Below, in pieces: positions 46,075 through 57,475 of a stretch of 64,000 nucleotides of DNA; position 1 is the stretch's first letter, and each line of letters opens with the position of its first letter. The position numbers and the translations under genes were made by a program. The stretch covers positions 4,340,001-4,404,000 of the forward strand of contig OX637293.1 of the NCBI GenBank assembly GCA_951799445.1. Reading direction: 5' to 3'. The notes beneath the pieces are model-generated. The model made no database searches. It had not been told where the DNA came from and saw only the letters and a list, made by a program, of their open reading frames with translations. Origin of the DNA: Pseudisothecium myosuroides. Taxonomy: Eukaryota > Streptophyta > Bryopsida > Hypnales > Lembophyllaceae.

Positions 46075-48384
46075 TGAAGGATTGTGATTTTATATCCACC
46101 CGTTTTTTTACTGTTGCTTAAATGAATGAGCGGCGGATGCTGTTGGAAATACCAACATTGAGGTATTCATGATTTTTTTGCAAACAAAAAAACGTGTATG
46201 CTATAGAAAGTATTTTGACCACTTCTAGCTCTTTGCTAAATTGAGATGTGAATTTTAGCCATAAAATTGATCTCTTATGAATTTGAAGCCAACTATCAGA
46301 AATTGTAAAAAATTGAGTATCTTCTTGCAATTTTAACTTTGGGCCAATAACCCCAATCTATCAAATTTTATAATTATTGAATGACACATAATTATGGCCT
46401 ACACTATAATGTTCTTCATAATAATATATACCCAACCTAAAGATCCTAGACCTAATAGACAATTTCCAAAATTTTGAGGTTACTTTCTATTTGATATGAA
46501 TTTTCTAGATATTTTATTTCCAAAAATGTACCATAATTTCAAACTCCAATCATTTTTGGACTCCACAATGAATTTAGACCATGTTTGTTTATGACTACAC
46601 ATGCAGTCTAAAGACAATTGTGTCTCTTCTAGTAGAAAATAGATTCTATATTATACCACCTTATCTTCACAAAGATATATTCATATTCAAGATGCTCTAC
46701 AAAGTTTGTTAAATGGTTCATTAATTGAAAAGTTTGATCATTTTGGTAGAGTTATGGTGCTTGAGTGATATTTGTTTATGTCATAGTAGAAGTGTATTAG
46801 TCTAAGGTTGAGTCCAAGGTTTGATTGCACCTTATGTGACCTCACTTGAATATACTGGTGAGTAGCTAGTAAGAGTGCATATTTGGTGTTATTCTTGTGA
46901 ACTAATTTGTATACTTTGCACATTCTATTTTATTTATTTCATTATACATATACATTTTAATAATGATGTACACTTCATATGTGACTTTGCTAATTATTGC
47001 TTAATATTGAAGGACTTAAATACATGTGGTAATGTTTGTTGGTTTAGTTTTCTAAGTTTTCTAGTTTGGCTGGTGGTAATGAAGTAAAATGTCCAATAAG
47101 TATTGTAAAGCTATAGTTTTTATTTTATTAGCCTAATTTTAATGATGTTTGGGGGGATTGGGTATAATAGACTTGGTTCAACAAAAGCTTATATAGGACC
47201 TTATGTTCCTATTCTTAATGTCAATATTGAATGTAAAGTGCAACCCTATTACATTTATGACTTTTACTATTTGTGATTTGCTAAGCTTTTGAATGGTTTT
47301 TGGAGAGGAAATCATGAGGTTGTAGTAGACAAATTCTACTTATTGGATAAAGACACATGAAGTGGTTTGTTGCAGAGATATATCGTTATATAGGTGATTT
47401 CGATATATTAAGTTTAGATGGAATAATAGGGATTGCAAGTGTAATGATTTGTTAATCGGCTTACAATTGAATATGATAGAAAAATCAGTTGGTTGAAATA
47501 GATATTTGTAGGCATTGGTCAAGGTATAGTCCATGTCTAAATTTTAGAAGTTGTGATAAAAATTTAAAAACTTCTCTAATATTTAGTTATTTTCAACACA
47601 ACTCATATGAGCTTTACTAACAATGCTTGTAAGGCTTGTAATTGGTACTATGAGCAAGTAAATAGAAAAAATAGTGTAGTAAAGCTTACTATTACATCAT
47701 ATGAGACGCTTATCACAAATATGCTAGATACATGGGAATTAATTCTAGGTCAATTATTTCACCAAAGTACTTATGCAAGATTATTCAAGAATATTGTTCA
47801 AATATGGAATTTGAATATGCAAATCATTTAGCATTAGCAAGCACATTAAAGTCAAACACTACAAGGACAACCGTTCCACAACCTCTTTTTAAGTACAAAT
47901 AGTGATATTTTATATTATTGCATTCACATTTAAATTCCATTTTGATGACTATTATAGAAACTACACCTACTTTAAGTACTATAAGCATTGAATATAGCTC
48001 AAATTGTTAGAGTCTTCAATTTACATTTATTCTGTTAGTAGCTATTACCTAGTAATTCTAACCAAAATTTATCAATTGTTACATTTGGTTTAGTATATGT
48101 AATTTTTGAGGGACTTTTTTAGAGTTCAAAATGTTAGATTTTTATTACAATGTTTTGGTAAGATTTTCATTCTACATATTTATTCAAGTAGTTTGTGAAG
48201 GGACATCTTTGAACTAGGAAAGCTATTAAATATGCATGTACCCTAGGGTTATTTGTTCAAGTTTTTTATTCAGGTAAATATATAGGCACTCTTTGAAGTA
48301 GAGAAGATTTTCAAAAGAAAAGAAAAATACATATTGTACAAATATTAGAGAACTAACATAATCTTGAATCTATTGAACAACCAA
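46075..48384. other. AT-rich DNA, no recognised gene
   Basis: No domain-bearing frame was found. The segment 47140-47830 is slightly more gene-like, with frames such as the 74-codon one at 47607-47831. It may be a degenerate gene or transposon fragment, but it cannot be assigned. Confidence 0.5.
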
Positions 48385-49318
48385 TTAACCTTGCAAGACA
48401 ACAGGTGATTTACGAGAGAGAATGTCAAAAAACTGTTATTTTTTGTACATTGACTAAATCTAAAAATAAAAACATTTTTGTTGAGCTTCAACAATACAAA
48501 ATTTTAGTGAACTAACATAGCAATTCGTGAAAAACATTTTAGACCATTTGATAGCATGGATTGAATAATTATAATAGTCAAAGTGAGAAAAAAATTTCTT
48601 TTCATTCCTATAATAGGGTCAACAAACTTTGAACCCTATCAAAGTCAAAATTATGCTCTCCACAAAATTAAGCCCGAATGATTGAATATTGCATCTTGAT
48701 AAGTACACACATTTAAAATTTCAAGAACAAATAAGAGGTCTACCTTACTCTAATCACCTTGTAATGCATGCAAGTAGATTAAGTAAACTAGCAATACTAA
48801 CCATTTTTCTGATTTCTTGTACATTGAGGAAATTCTTAAAATTGAAATCCAAACAACTTAGTTTTAGAGGGAAAAAATTAGTATACCGGTATAAGGGAAA
48901 AAAATTCAAAAACTTTGAGATGACAAATATTAAGATAATAGCTTTTGAAGTTAAAAGAAAATGTCTTTTCACAAACTTGCCTAGTAGGATAGTAGCGTTT
49001 GACTACTTGAAATGAGATTTTTGTATATACTTTTTTTACAATTACACATACCTCATATTAGACCAAATTTTAGAAATAGATGAGGAATTTTCTAAAAGAT
49101 GCCAAAATTGTTCAAACTGCCTGGATTTTGGGGGGTAGTATAACTTTAGTTTGGTCATGTGACCAAATTTTTAAAAATTCTCACAAAGGAGGTGAATGTT
49201 TCCATCTTGTACCAAAATTTCAAGAATATCCATTAGAATTTGACTATGTTTGACTACATTTGACTCTACCCGAGTTTTCAAGTGCCTTTTGAATGAACAC
49301 TTAGTCTTTTAGGGTTAA
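48385..49318. mobile_element. 934-bp TTAA element carrying an unoccupied TTAA site
   Basis: TTAACCTTGCAAGACAACA at 48385 and CTTAGTCTTTTAGGGTTAA closing at 49318 are the ends. The interior matches the outer element at 54027-55893 on the same strand (blocks CATGGATTGAAT/GTGGATTGAAAG, CTTGTAATGCATGCAAGTAGATTAAG-like, TGCAAGATAATAG-like, ACTTTGA). At 48836-48839 it has a single TTAA exactly where that relative carries a nested 922-bp insertion. A 108-codon frame at 48689-49015 is of low complexity and not a credible gene. Confidence 0.75.
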
Positions 49319-50531
49319 ATAATATATACAAAAATGATTGGAATTAGAGTTTTTCTTAAAACAAACACAATTTCTTATGTTAATGTTGTGTGCATCTTCA
49401 AATTCAATATGTACGCACCATCAAAGATTGTATTGGTGTTCATTTAAGGAATATGTTAAAGTTAGGTGTGAAGTATATCTATCCTATAACTATGAACAAT
49501 CACAATTGGGGTGCCTTCAAGAAGTTGTGAGGCAACACTCGTATTTTTTTAAAACTATAGAGGAACAAAGGCAAACCATTTGACATAGAATTAGGTTTTC
49601 TTTGGCAAAAAGTGAATTTATTGTGGATTTTCAAAAAAAACGGGCACTAAAATACAAAACTGTAAATTGGAGGGATCATAAGCATGTAAAAAATGTCCAA
49701 ATCATATCATACGCAAGACCTTAAACACGTCATTCAAAGTCTGTTGCTAGGGTCTATCTTCTCCAACCAAAGGTAAATGTAAAAAAATTACCTATGTTTT
49801 GTGGTTGATTAATGTTCTATGTTCTTCACCTTTCCTAGCCAATTTGGGGCCTCTGATTTCAAATTTGAATTCCATACTTCTAAATTTTATCATGAGTAGT
49901 AAATTTAAAAAAATCGTATTTTCTTAGGGAGAAAATCACAAATGACACGTTTAACATCCTGCATTACAAGAAATTTTAGGCTTCAAAGAAGAAGCAAGTT
50001 TTGCACCCCCATGGTGCAATTATGGAAAATAATAGTAATAATGATAATGTAAAATTTGGAATTTGACATGGCACTACTGGTGCCACATCAGGTTGGCGAT
50101 TTTTTTAAAGGTTTAAAAAAATATTTTTTTCCAAAAAAAAGTTTAAAAAATTAAAAAATAATTATATATATATATGCACCACAAGGGTGCCAAAAGTAAA
50201 AAAATTGCGGCCCCTCTGAGGCCTCAAATTTCCTCTAATGCATCCATCTTGAATTGTGATCTAATTTTTTTGAAATTAAATAATTTTTTAAAGGAAATCC
50301 TCCTAGTAGTTAAACTACCTTCAACAGACTCTCTATTTACTAAGGGTCTAGAACCAATGTTATTATTATATACATTATTATTTATTTATTTTAAATTATT
50401 ATTATTATAATATTGCATTTTCTTTCTATATCTTTAATTTAGACTTTGATAGTAAGGTCTTAAACGTTTGAACTCCTTTGAAGTCAAAAGTGAGGAAGTT
50501 TGACTAGGTATCTTACTCAAAAAGTATGCCA
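49319..50531. other. AT-rich DNA with low-complexity tracts, no gene
   Basis: A and T runs dominate, with a TA dinucleotide run near 50161-50176 and ATT repeats near 50360-50415. Short inverted GC-rich patches (TGGTGCCAC near 50078 and GGGTGCCA near 50186) may be element remnants. Confidence 0.5.
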
Positions 50532-51072
50532 ATACTACATGAACAAAGCCAACATTAGTATAGCTTATAGCTGCTTTGTTAATAAGAGCATCCTCAGTCC
50601 ACCCTTTATAGATGCACTGCAACGGCAAGTCCTATGTAGGTTACAAAAAAGTACCAAAACCCTGACCCAATGCTAATGGCACCTCCCATGTTACCTCCAT
50701 GGGTTTGGCATTTCCTCGCTCTCACATGGCAAAAAGTGGTCCTTTGTTGTGCCTTCCAAACTCCTTTGCACTCCTTGGTCAATAACAATAATTGCAACAA
50801 ATTCAAGATCGTGTAGATGTAGGAGCTGCTATAAACCTTTCCCACCACTTACTTCACCTCCTGCTTCCATGTCTGCGCTGTTTAGAGTTTAGAGTATTGT
50901 TGGTGCATTGAGACACCTACGACGGAAAAAGACCACAGTGAAGAAAAAGGGCCACAAGTACAAACTGCATGTCCCATTACAATGTCTTTCTACGCCGGGC
51001 ATAACATTGAGGATGCTCTTCCTACATGAACAAAGCCAATGGTAGTGTATTGCTTGTAGCTGCTTTGTTGTA
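50532..51072 (+). repeat. Direct repeat of about 48 bp flanking a MITE
   Basis: A CTACATGAACAAAGCCAA...GTAGCTGCTTTGTT-like sequence lies at about 50536-50581 and again, diverged, at about 51024-51068, directly outside the MITE at 50586-51018. The flank was apparently duplicated together with, or around, the insertion. Confidence 0.65.
50586..51018. mobile_element. MITE with GAGCATCC ends, copy 2
   Basis: GAGCATCCTCAGTCC at the left and ATTGAGGATGCTC at the right match the ends of the 438-bp element at 10379-10816. The interior is colinear (ACTGCAACGG, CCCAATGCT, CTCCAAACTCCT-like, GTGAAGAAAA blocks). Many CG sites of the other copy are TG or CA here, so this copy is more decayed. No 3-bp duplication is preserved. 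Confidence 0.7.
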
Positions 51073-51150
51073 AGTAGTGAGTATGTAATCTGAGAAATTT
51101 TTCTGTGTGTCTGTGGGACCTCATGAGATGGGATTTGAAGGGAGGACTAA

Positions 51151-51287
51151 GGTGAAGACACCCATTCCCGTCCCTGTACCCAATTCCGTCTTGATGTACC
51201 AATGGTGCACATTTTCCTAGTAAGAATGTACTTTGTTGATACATGGTGACAGAATTGGGTACAGGGATGGAAATGGATGTTTTCACC
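51151..51287. repeat. Inverted repeat, arms about 40 bp, loop about 55 bp
   Basis: GGTGAAGACACCCATTCCCG through CCCTGTACCCAATTCCGTC (about 51151-51190) is mirrored at about 51246-51287 with few mismatches (GACAGAATTGGGTACAGGGA...). It may be the end pair of a small element or a hairpin. Confidence 0.7.
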
Positions 51288-51583
51288 TTAAAGGAGTCTC
51301 CTCAGTAGCAAAGATCTCTGCCTTGTCTAATGTAGCAGTCTTGGTGGCAGCCACCAGACAGGGTGAAAACGTGCACTGTATGGGGATTGGAGACACACCA
51401 CCGTTGAACTTAGAATTACCCATGATCAGAATTCGCAACTGTCAAAGGGAATCCAAAACTGAAGCTGCTTTATATCAATTGCAGTTAGCTTACCGAAATC
51501 TCAACGGTATTGCACAAGTAAGAGTTAAGTTCTTGGGCAAGGATGATGACAAACTATTCCATTCCACGATTCCACTTGCATAA
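51233..51583 (+). CDS. Possible captured gene fragment, 116 codons
   Basis: The frame is unrecognised. From about residue 20 it has normal protein-like composition (AALYQLQLAYRNLNGIAQ), unlike chance frames of this AT-rich region. The first residues come from the arm of the inverted repeat at 51246-51287, and the frame ends just before a TTAA MITE. It may be a fragment of a host gene carried by an element or simply a chance frame. Confidence 0.25.
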   Translation: MLIHGDRIGYRDGNGCFHLKGVSSVAKISALSNVAVLVAATRQGENVHCMGIGDTPPLNLELPMIRIRNCQRESKTEAALYQLQLAYRNLNGIAQVRVKFLGKDDDKLFHSTIPLA

Positions 51584-51588
51584 CATTG

Positions 51589-51720
51589 TTAACCATTAAA
51601 GGACTGATTGGTGAGCGCGGAAATCATCCCATTTGATACAGTGGGAAGCATTAGCTTTAAAAAAATGGAAAAGCACTCATTGGAAGTCAAACTACTCTAT
51701 AGGACTTCCCCTATCATGAG
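51589..51720 (+). mobile_element. 230-bp TTAA MITE, copy 3 (3' truncated)
   Basis: It starts TTAACCATTAAAGGACTGATTGG at 51589 and follows the other copies through the ATTGGAAGTCAAACTACTCTA block. Homology then stops near 51715, so the right end is missing. Confidence 0.65.
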
Positions 51721-54026
51721 AAACAAATGATTCTCATGATACCCACAACAAAGATTTCCATGGTGACCAACCCGACGTTCTCGGGTTATTAGTTTTTCTC
51801 AACTTTCCCAAGGATGTTCAAAGAGTTATTTCTAGTAAGGTACAAGGTGGCATTTGTGTGTTTAAATTTCACTGATCATAGTATTGGTAAGTTTGACACT
51901 AAAGGCTTCTTTACACTACATTCCAAACCTAACCTTTTGAATCCCAGTTCAAGGTCAAATTTCACCCTCTTGGGGATGTAGAAGGGAAAAAAAAATATCA
52001 AATGTGGGATTTGGGATTTCATATTGTGAAGGCTACAACCCCAACTTTAAGTTCCAACTTGTCTATTGTGTAATATTACATAGCAATTTAGTGCCCCCCA
52101 AATGGCTGAGAAGTAAGAATTCTATTTTGGAAGCACTTTTAGCGTCAAATTTGCATTGAAAAAATTTGGAGAAAATTTTGACCTACTAAGATGCCTTATA
52201 TGGTGGGTTTTTTTTTTCATTGCTAGGACTTGAAGGCTGAGTTGGGCTTCCATTTGAGTTAGATCCAATTTGGCCTCCAAGTCCTTCCTTGGTGCCAAAA
52301 CTTCCAAAAAGTGTTGCCATGCAGGTGTTTTGGAGTGATGTGGGACTTTGGATTTTGGACGTAGTATGAAGTCTCAAGTTCCAATTTTCAACTCTACGCG
52401 AATCAGTTTTTAAGGATTCAATAGGACTTGGGATAGAGTGTGAAATGGCTTTAATTAATCATAATTACATTATCTTAAAATGGTAAATGTTTAAATATTA
52501 CTATATTATACCAATTTTTACAAGAAAATTTTATGTAGAGAAAGTCATTACAGAAAATTTCAGGCCTCCGAAGGGCTGCTCCACAACCCTCCGAGGTACC
52601 CTAAAATTTGCTTTTCTTTTTGCTGAAAAATTTGTTTTTTCCCTATTCCTGCCCACCTGAAACTACAGTCGCAGTGACGCAGGAACCGAGTTTTATGAGT
52701 AAAATTTATTTATTATTTTTTTAATCTTAAAAAAATTATTATAAAAATAAAATAAAATAAAAAAATTGCAAAAACTGACTGTTTTGGCAAGCAGTCAGTT
52801 TGGCTGACTACTCACTGCAGTAGTTTTCTGGAGTGACAGACCAAGCATTTTAATAGCTTGGTTTGTCACTCTGAAGCAACCCTATGGAGAGCTGAAAATT
52901 CCTCTAATGAAAATTGTGCTCTTATTGATAGGATGAATCTGAGTGTAGTTGAGTAGTAACTAATATTGACTTTTTCATTTGGTTGAAAATCAATATTATT
53001 TAATTCATCCCTAAGGATTGGCTCTATGGTCACATTGTAAAACATTGTTTTGAAATCCAATTTGGTGTTTTAAATTATACATAGTGTTATTTTTATAAAT
53101 TTTTTACAAGAAATCATTTTTTTCTATTCATTAAAAAACGTTTTCTATCAAATGGTTTTGTAAAAATGTAATTAATAAATATTATAAAGAATTCCCCAAT
53201 AATTTGAATTTTTTTTAAGGCTTCAAGTAAAAAAGGAAAACAGTGCTAAAACATCTTAAGTAATAAATTAATAATTTTCTTCCCATGGGGTGCCCAATAA
53301 CAGTTACCTTGCTTCAAGTTTTTGGTGATAGGGTTGGTAACAGAGGGTTTTTTTCCATTTTTTATGAAGTGCCAAAGTGGCAATACAAAATTTTCAAGGT
53401 TGGTAACAGAGCTTTTTTTCCATTTTTTCCCGGGGAAATCACTACCGGTTTTTTAGAAAACTACGTGAGTTAAAAGATAGGGTCCATTTAATTCAAAGCA
53501 GAGAAATTTTATATAATATGTATGGCTACTATAGGGTCTATGAAATGCTATATACTCAATTATATATAAATTAGGATATATAAAAACATCATGTAGTAGG
53601 AATTTTTATTAATAAGTTAGCCTTAACAAATAGAGTTTGTGCAATTTTTCATAGTACGACGAGTATAGATGTGGACAAATAATTTCATGTGGATGATAAA
53701 TGGGCATATATAATCAAGAAAATCTACAATGAATGGTAGTTGATTGAAATTGTGCCATAGTGGTATACATATCAAAAAAATTAAGTGTAAATGTAAAGCA
53801 TTGACCGCAAGTGGCAGAAATTGTAACCTTGCACAAATGGGAAGGTTTATTTAATTACCTTAGTGGATTCAACAAACTAAAAACTGTACATATGAGGATA
53901 GAGTTTATGGTTTGTTCAACTTCATTCTTTGAAGCCATATTAAATGTTAAACACACTCCTATTGAATGGAATGTTCACATGATAGTTTCAATAGGGATTT
54001 TGAAGTGTTCAATGGTAAACTTGTTG
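51721..54026. other. Repeat-rich AT DNA, no gene
   Basis: The segment 52215-52440 is related to the tandem repeat at 31168-31410. A 16-bp hairpin with one mismatch lies at 52833-52873 (GAGTGACAGACCAAGC and its inverse). The AAGTGCCAAAGTGG block near 53362 recurs near 56137, at the other side of the large repeat. From 53470 the sequence is the inverted counterpart of 17608-19690. No coding frame was accepted. Confidence 0.55.
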
Positions 54027-55893
54027 TTAACCTCTAAAGGCCGGATGGTATTTTGAAAGAGGAAAAATCCAAAACTGCCCATTTTTATGCATTGTCCAAA
54101 ATTAAAAATTAACTATTTTTTTTGAATTTCAACCATACAAAACTGTTTTAAATAAATATGGCAATATGTAGAAAAAGTTTCAACCCATTTGACCACGTGG
54201 ATTGAAAGATTATAACATTTGAAGTGAGAATTTTTTTTATTCCTGTGATATACAACCAGAAGACTTTGAGCCCTCCTAGAATAAATTTTTTTCTTTATAC
54301 AAAAATGAGGATTTTGGCCATTCATACATATTTAATGTTAGGTTTACCCATGAAAATTTTAGAAGAAAATATGCAATCTAGCTTAGTCTAAATCAACCTG
54401 CAATGTAAGGAGGTTAAGTGCATTGACAATACACTAGTCATTTTTGATGATTTCTTCTGCAATGAGGAAGTTTTTAACCCCTAAAGTCCCGTTGTCCCCT
54501 CGGGGGACAAAATGGATTTCGGGCAGGCTCTTGCGGTCTCAATATTTGTCATAATTTTCTGAATTTTTTTGTGAAGATAGAGAATCACATTAGCTTTCCG
54601 AAAATGTAATTTTTATTTCAATCGGTACCCGGGAGCAAAAGTTATGGCACAAAAAACCCAAATTTTAGTTCGGCGGGCAGAAAAAAACCCTCACAAAAAC
54701 TTTAAATTAAAATTTTAAATTTTTTTTTTCATATAGATTTTATTTTTATCTACATGGGAAGCTTTGATTCATTCCATTTGGATTTGTTATGCAAAAGTTA
54801 TGGGCATTCTTATTTTTCGGGCAATTAGAGCATCTTCTTGAAAAAATAACTTGTAGGATTCATTTCTGAACCCAATTTTGACAATTTTTCAAAAAAAAAA
54901 ATTTCACAAGGTTAAGATTTCTTGCTAGAACAATCTCACCGTTGAGATTAGTATATTTCAACTTTATCTTAGAGCTATTAATGATTTAATTTTTCCTTCA
55001 ATCTTGAACCTACTTCTACTTAACAATTTTTTAATGAGAAAACTAAGTGTTTCGTTTTTGAATTTTTTTTCCTAGATTCTCAACTCAATTCTTCATCATA
55101 TAAAATTAGAAATTCAAAATCATTAGAGCAAAAATTTTAAGTTAAGAAGGTTCAAAGCCAAAAAATGTAGTTGAGCAAGGTGCAAAAAAACTTCATTCCT
55201 TCACTTTAAATGCAAATATCTTGCAATCTACTTGGTCAAAGTTTCTGAAATTTATTCCACACATTCTTATACTAGTCTAGTACAAGACCATATGGTTAAA
55301 TATGCAAAAAAAACATTAAATTCTTTTTTTTGCTCTTTGCTATAGAAATGGCAGTTTTGAGTGGTTTTTGATGGAAAAATGACCTTGGGACTTTAGGGGT
55401 TAATTTGAAATCCAAATAGTAAAAATTAGAGGCAAACATTTGGAATAGGGTATATGGGAAAATTTTCAAGAACTTTGACTTCACATGTTGCAAGATAATA
55501 GGGTTTGAAGTAGAAGAAAATGTTTATTTTTGAAGTCACCCCAACATAGCTAATAAAGTTTGACTCCTCTTAGTATATAATTTGAGAAATAAATTTTTTT
55601 ATAATTGTATTCCATATTTTATTGATTACATACATACCAAATTTCAAAAGTTGATGAGCATTTTTGAAAAAGGTGCCCAAAAGATGTCCAAATTGCTTGG
55701 GCTACCAAAAAGTTCAAGGCATCATAACTTTTGTTTTGGATACTCAATTAGAAAAAATTATATTCTCACCAAAGGGGGGCATATTTACACCTTGTGTCAA
55801 AATTTTGTGAACAACTGACCAAAATTGACTTCATAGGATCCCACCCAAATTTTCAATTGTTCATTCAACAAACAATTGGTCTTTAGGGGTTAA
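54027..55893. mobile_element. Outer TTAA element with a nested TTAA element inside
   Basis: TTAACCTCTAAAGGCCGG at 54027 and TTGGTCTTTAGGGGTTAA closing at 55893 are its ends. After subtracting the nested insertion and one TTAA, 941 bp remain, close to the 934 bp of its relative at 48385-49318. The interior is non-coding. It lies within the large repeat shared in inverse with 17608-19690. Confidence 0.75.
54474..55403. mobile_element. Nested 922-bp TTAA element with CCCCTAAAGTCCC termini
   Basis: The body 54478-55399 begins CCCCTAAAGTCCC and ends GGGACTTTAGGGG, an exact 13-bp inverted repeat, and is flanked by TTAA at 54474-54477 and 55400-55403. The related element at 48385-49318 reads across the same point with one TTAA, so TTAA was duplicated on insertion. 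A diverged inverted copy lies at 13400-14077. No transposase frame is present. Confidence 0.85.
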
Positions 55894-57475
55894 AAACTAC
55901 TACTTGGTCAATTGGACACTTAAATTTTATATGTAAAATAGCCCCACTTAAAAACCCGCATGAATGAATTTGCAAAAACCATAGGGTACTAGAAATATGC
56001 CCCTTGTAGCTTTTTATGTAAAAATATGGTCATCTTAAATACAATAATTAAGGTAAATAGCCCCACATCAAATACTCTCTTAACTCAGGTGTATACTTTA
56101 AATTACAAGGAGTGATCTCCTCGGGCATTTTTTATGAAGTGCCAAAGTGGAGATACAAAACGTTATAGTCAGGTGCTCCAAATCTCAACATTCATCCACA
56201 TATTGGATAGAAAATATCACATTAGCACATATCAAATGTCTATAATTATGTTTTCATCTACCAAATTTGGCGATTTCATTGAAGATTTTTTTATATTGAA
56301 AGTTTTATGGCGAAAAACTTCATGGTTATTTGCCATTTTTAGCCAATTTTTTAATGGTGCAATATGGCACCACAAAGCCAAAAAAAAGAGCCTTGGTTGG
56401 TAATTTTGATCAACTTTTGCTAAACCCTTATTAACTCTCAAAATTTGGAATGTATGCAACTAATATGAGATTATATGTAATGGTAAAAAATAAACTAGAT
56501 GTTGTTTAAAATCCTTGTTAAAGTTTATTAATCTTGTTAAGCATTTTTAATACGTTATTTTCCGTTTTAACTTGAAATGCTATAATCTTGCAATCTATTT
56601 TGTCAAAGATTCCTAAATAAATTCCACACATTACCATAGTACAATTCTATATTGAAATTAATAAGTTGTCTTTTTTCCTAATTTTTTCTAATGCACCAAA
56701 AACAATTATATTGACAAATTTTGTTTGAAACATACCTTTTTCTTTTATGGGATAATTGATACATCATTTATATAATTCCTAAAGTTCATTCATCTCTTTA
56801 ACATGCTTGTATACATGTTCTTCAATAATCTACACATATAATTCAAATTTTAACCGCTATTTCTATATATACAAATGTCAATTAGTGGTTATAGCGGATA
56901 GATTAGATTGATATTGTGAAGGAAATTATGGTCTTTACTAATAACTTTCATTGCTAATTGACTCAGCCATCTGCAAGAGTATTGTATTTGGCTATGGAGG
57001 TTAGCATTTCCTATCAAATATTAAAGTAAAGCTGAAATATAAGTTTGGCAAATTTCTTTAAACAATAATATCCTCTTCAAAATTCTTCATGTGATTTTTT
57101 AGAAATTTTCATTTTCTCAAAAAAATCCGGCAACTATTTTAGAACTATGCTAGCCTTAGTAGCCGAGTATGGAATTGTAGTGCATATGTAGGATATTTTG
57201 CATGTACCTACAAAAGAATATGTAAAAACACATCATATGATGTATTCTTGATGATAATAGTGAAGACTATACCTTTAAAAATACTAGACACAACATTTCA
57301 TAAAGTTTGGTAGGAGATCAAAATATTAAAATTAAAAATGCCAACCAAACCAACCAAAAATGCCTACCATGTCCCATATTGATACAAATTCACGAATATG
57401 GATATATGGCTCTAACTACAAAAATATGAATACAGCATATATTAACATTATCTCATATCATTTAGAACTCCTAAA
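55894..57475. other. AT-rich DNA, no gene
   Basis: The first 230 bases continue the large repeat (inverse of 17608-17947). The rest is AT-rich without recognised ends, RNA genes or coding frames. Confidence 0.55.

Noticed and set aside
47140..47831. Possible degenerate gene or retroelement
   Set aside because: Slightly gene-like composition, but no motif could be identified in any frame.
48689..49015. 108-codon frame
   Set aside because: Low-complexity Lys/Phe/Leu/Ile-rich frame inside a TTAA element that also occurs at 54-56 kb without the frame.
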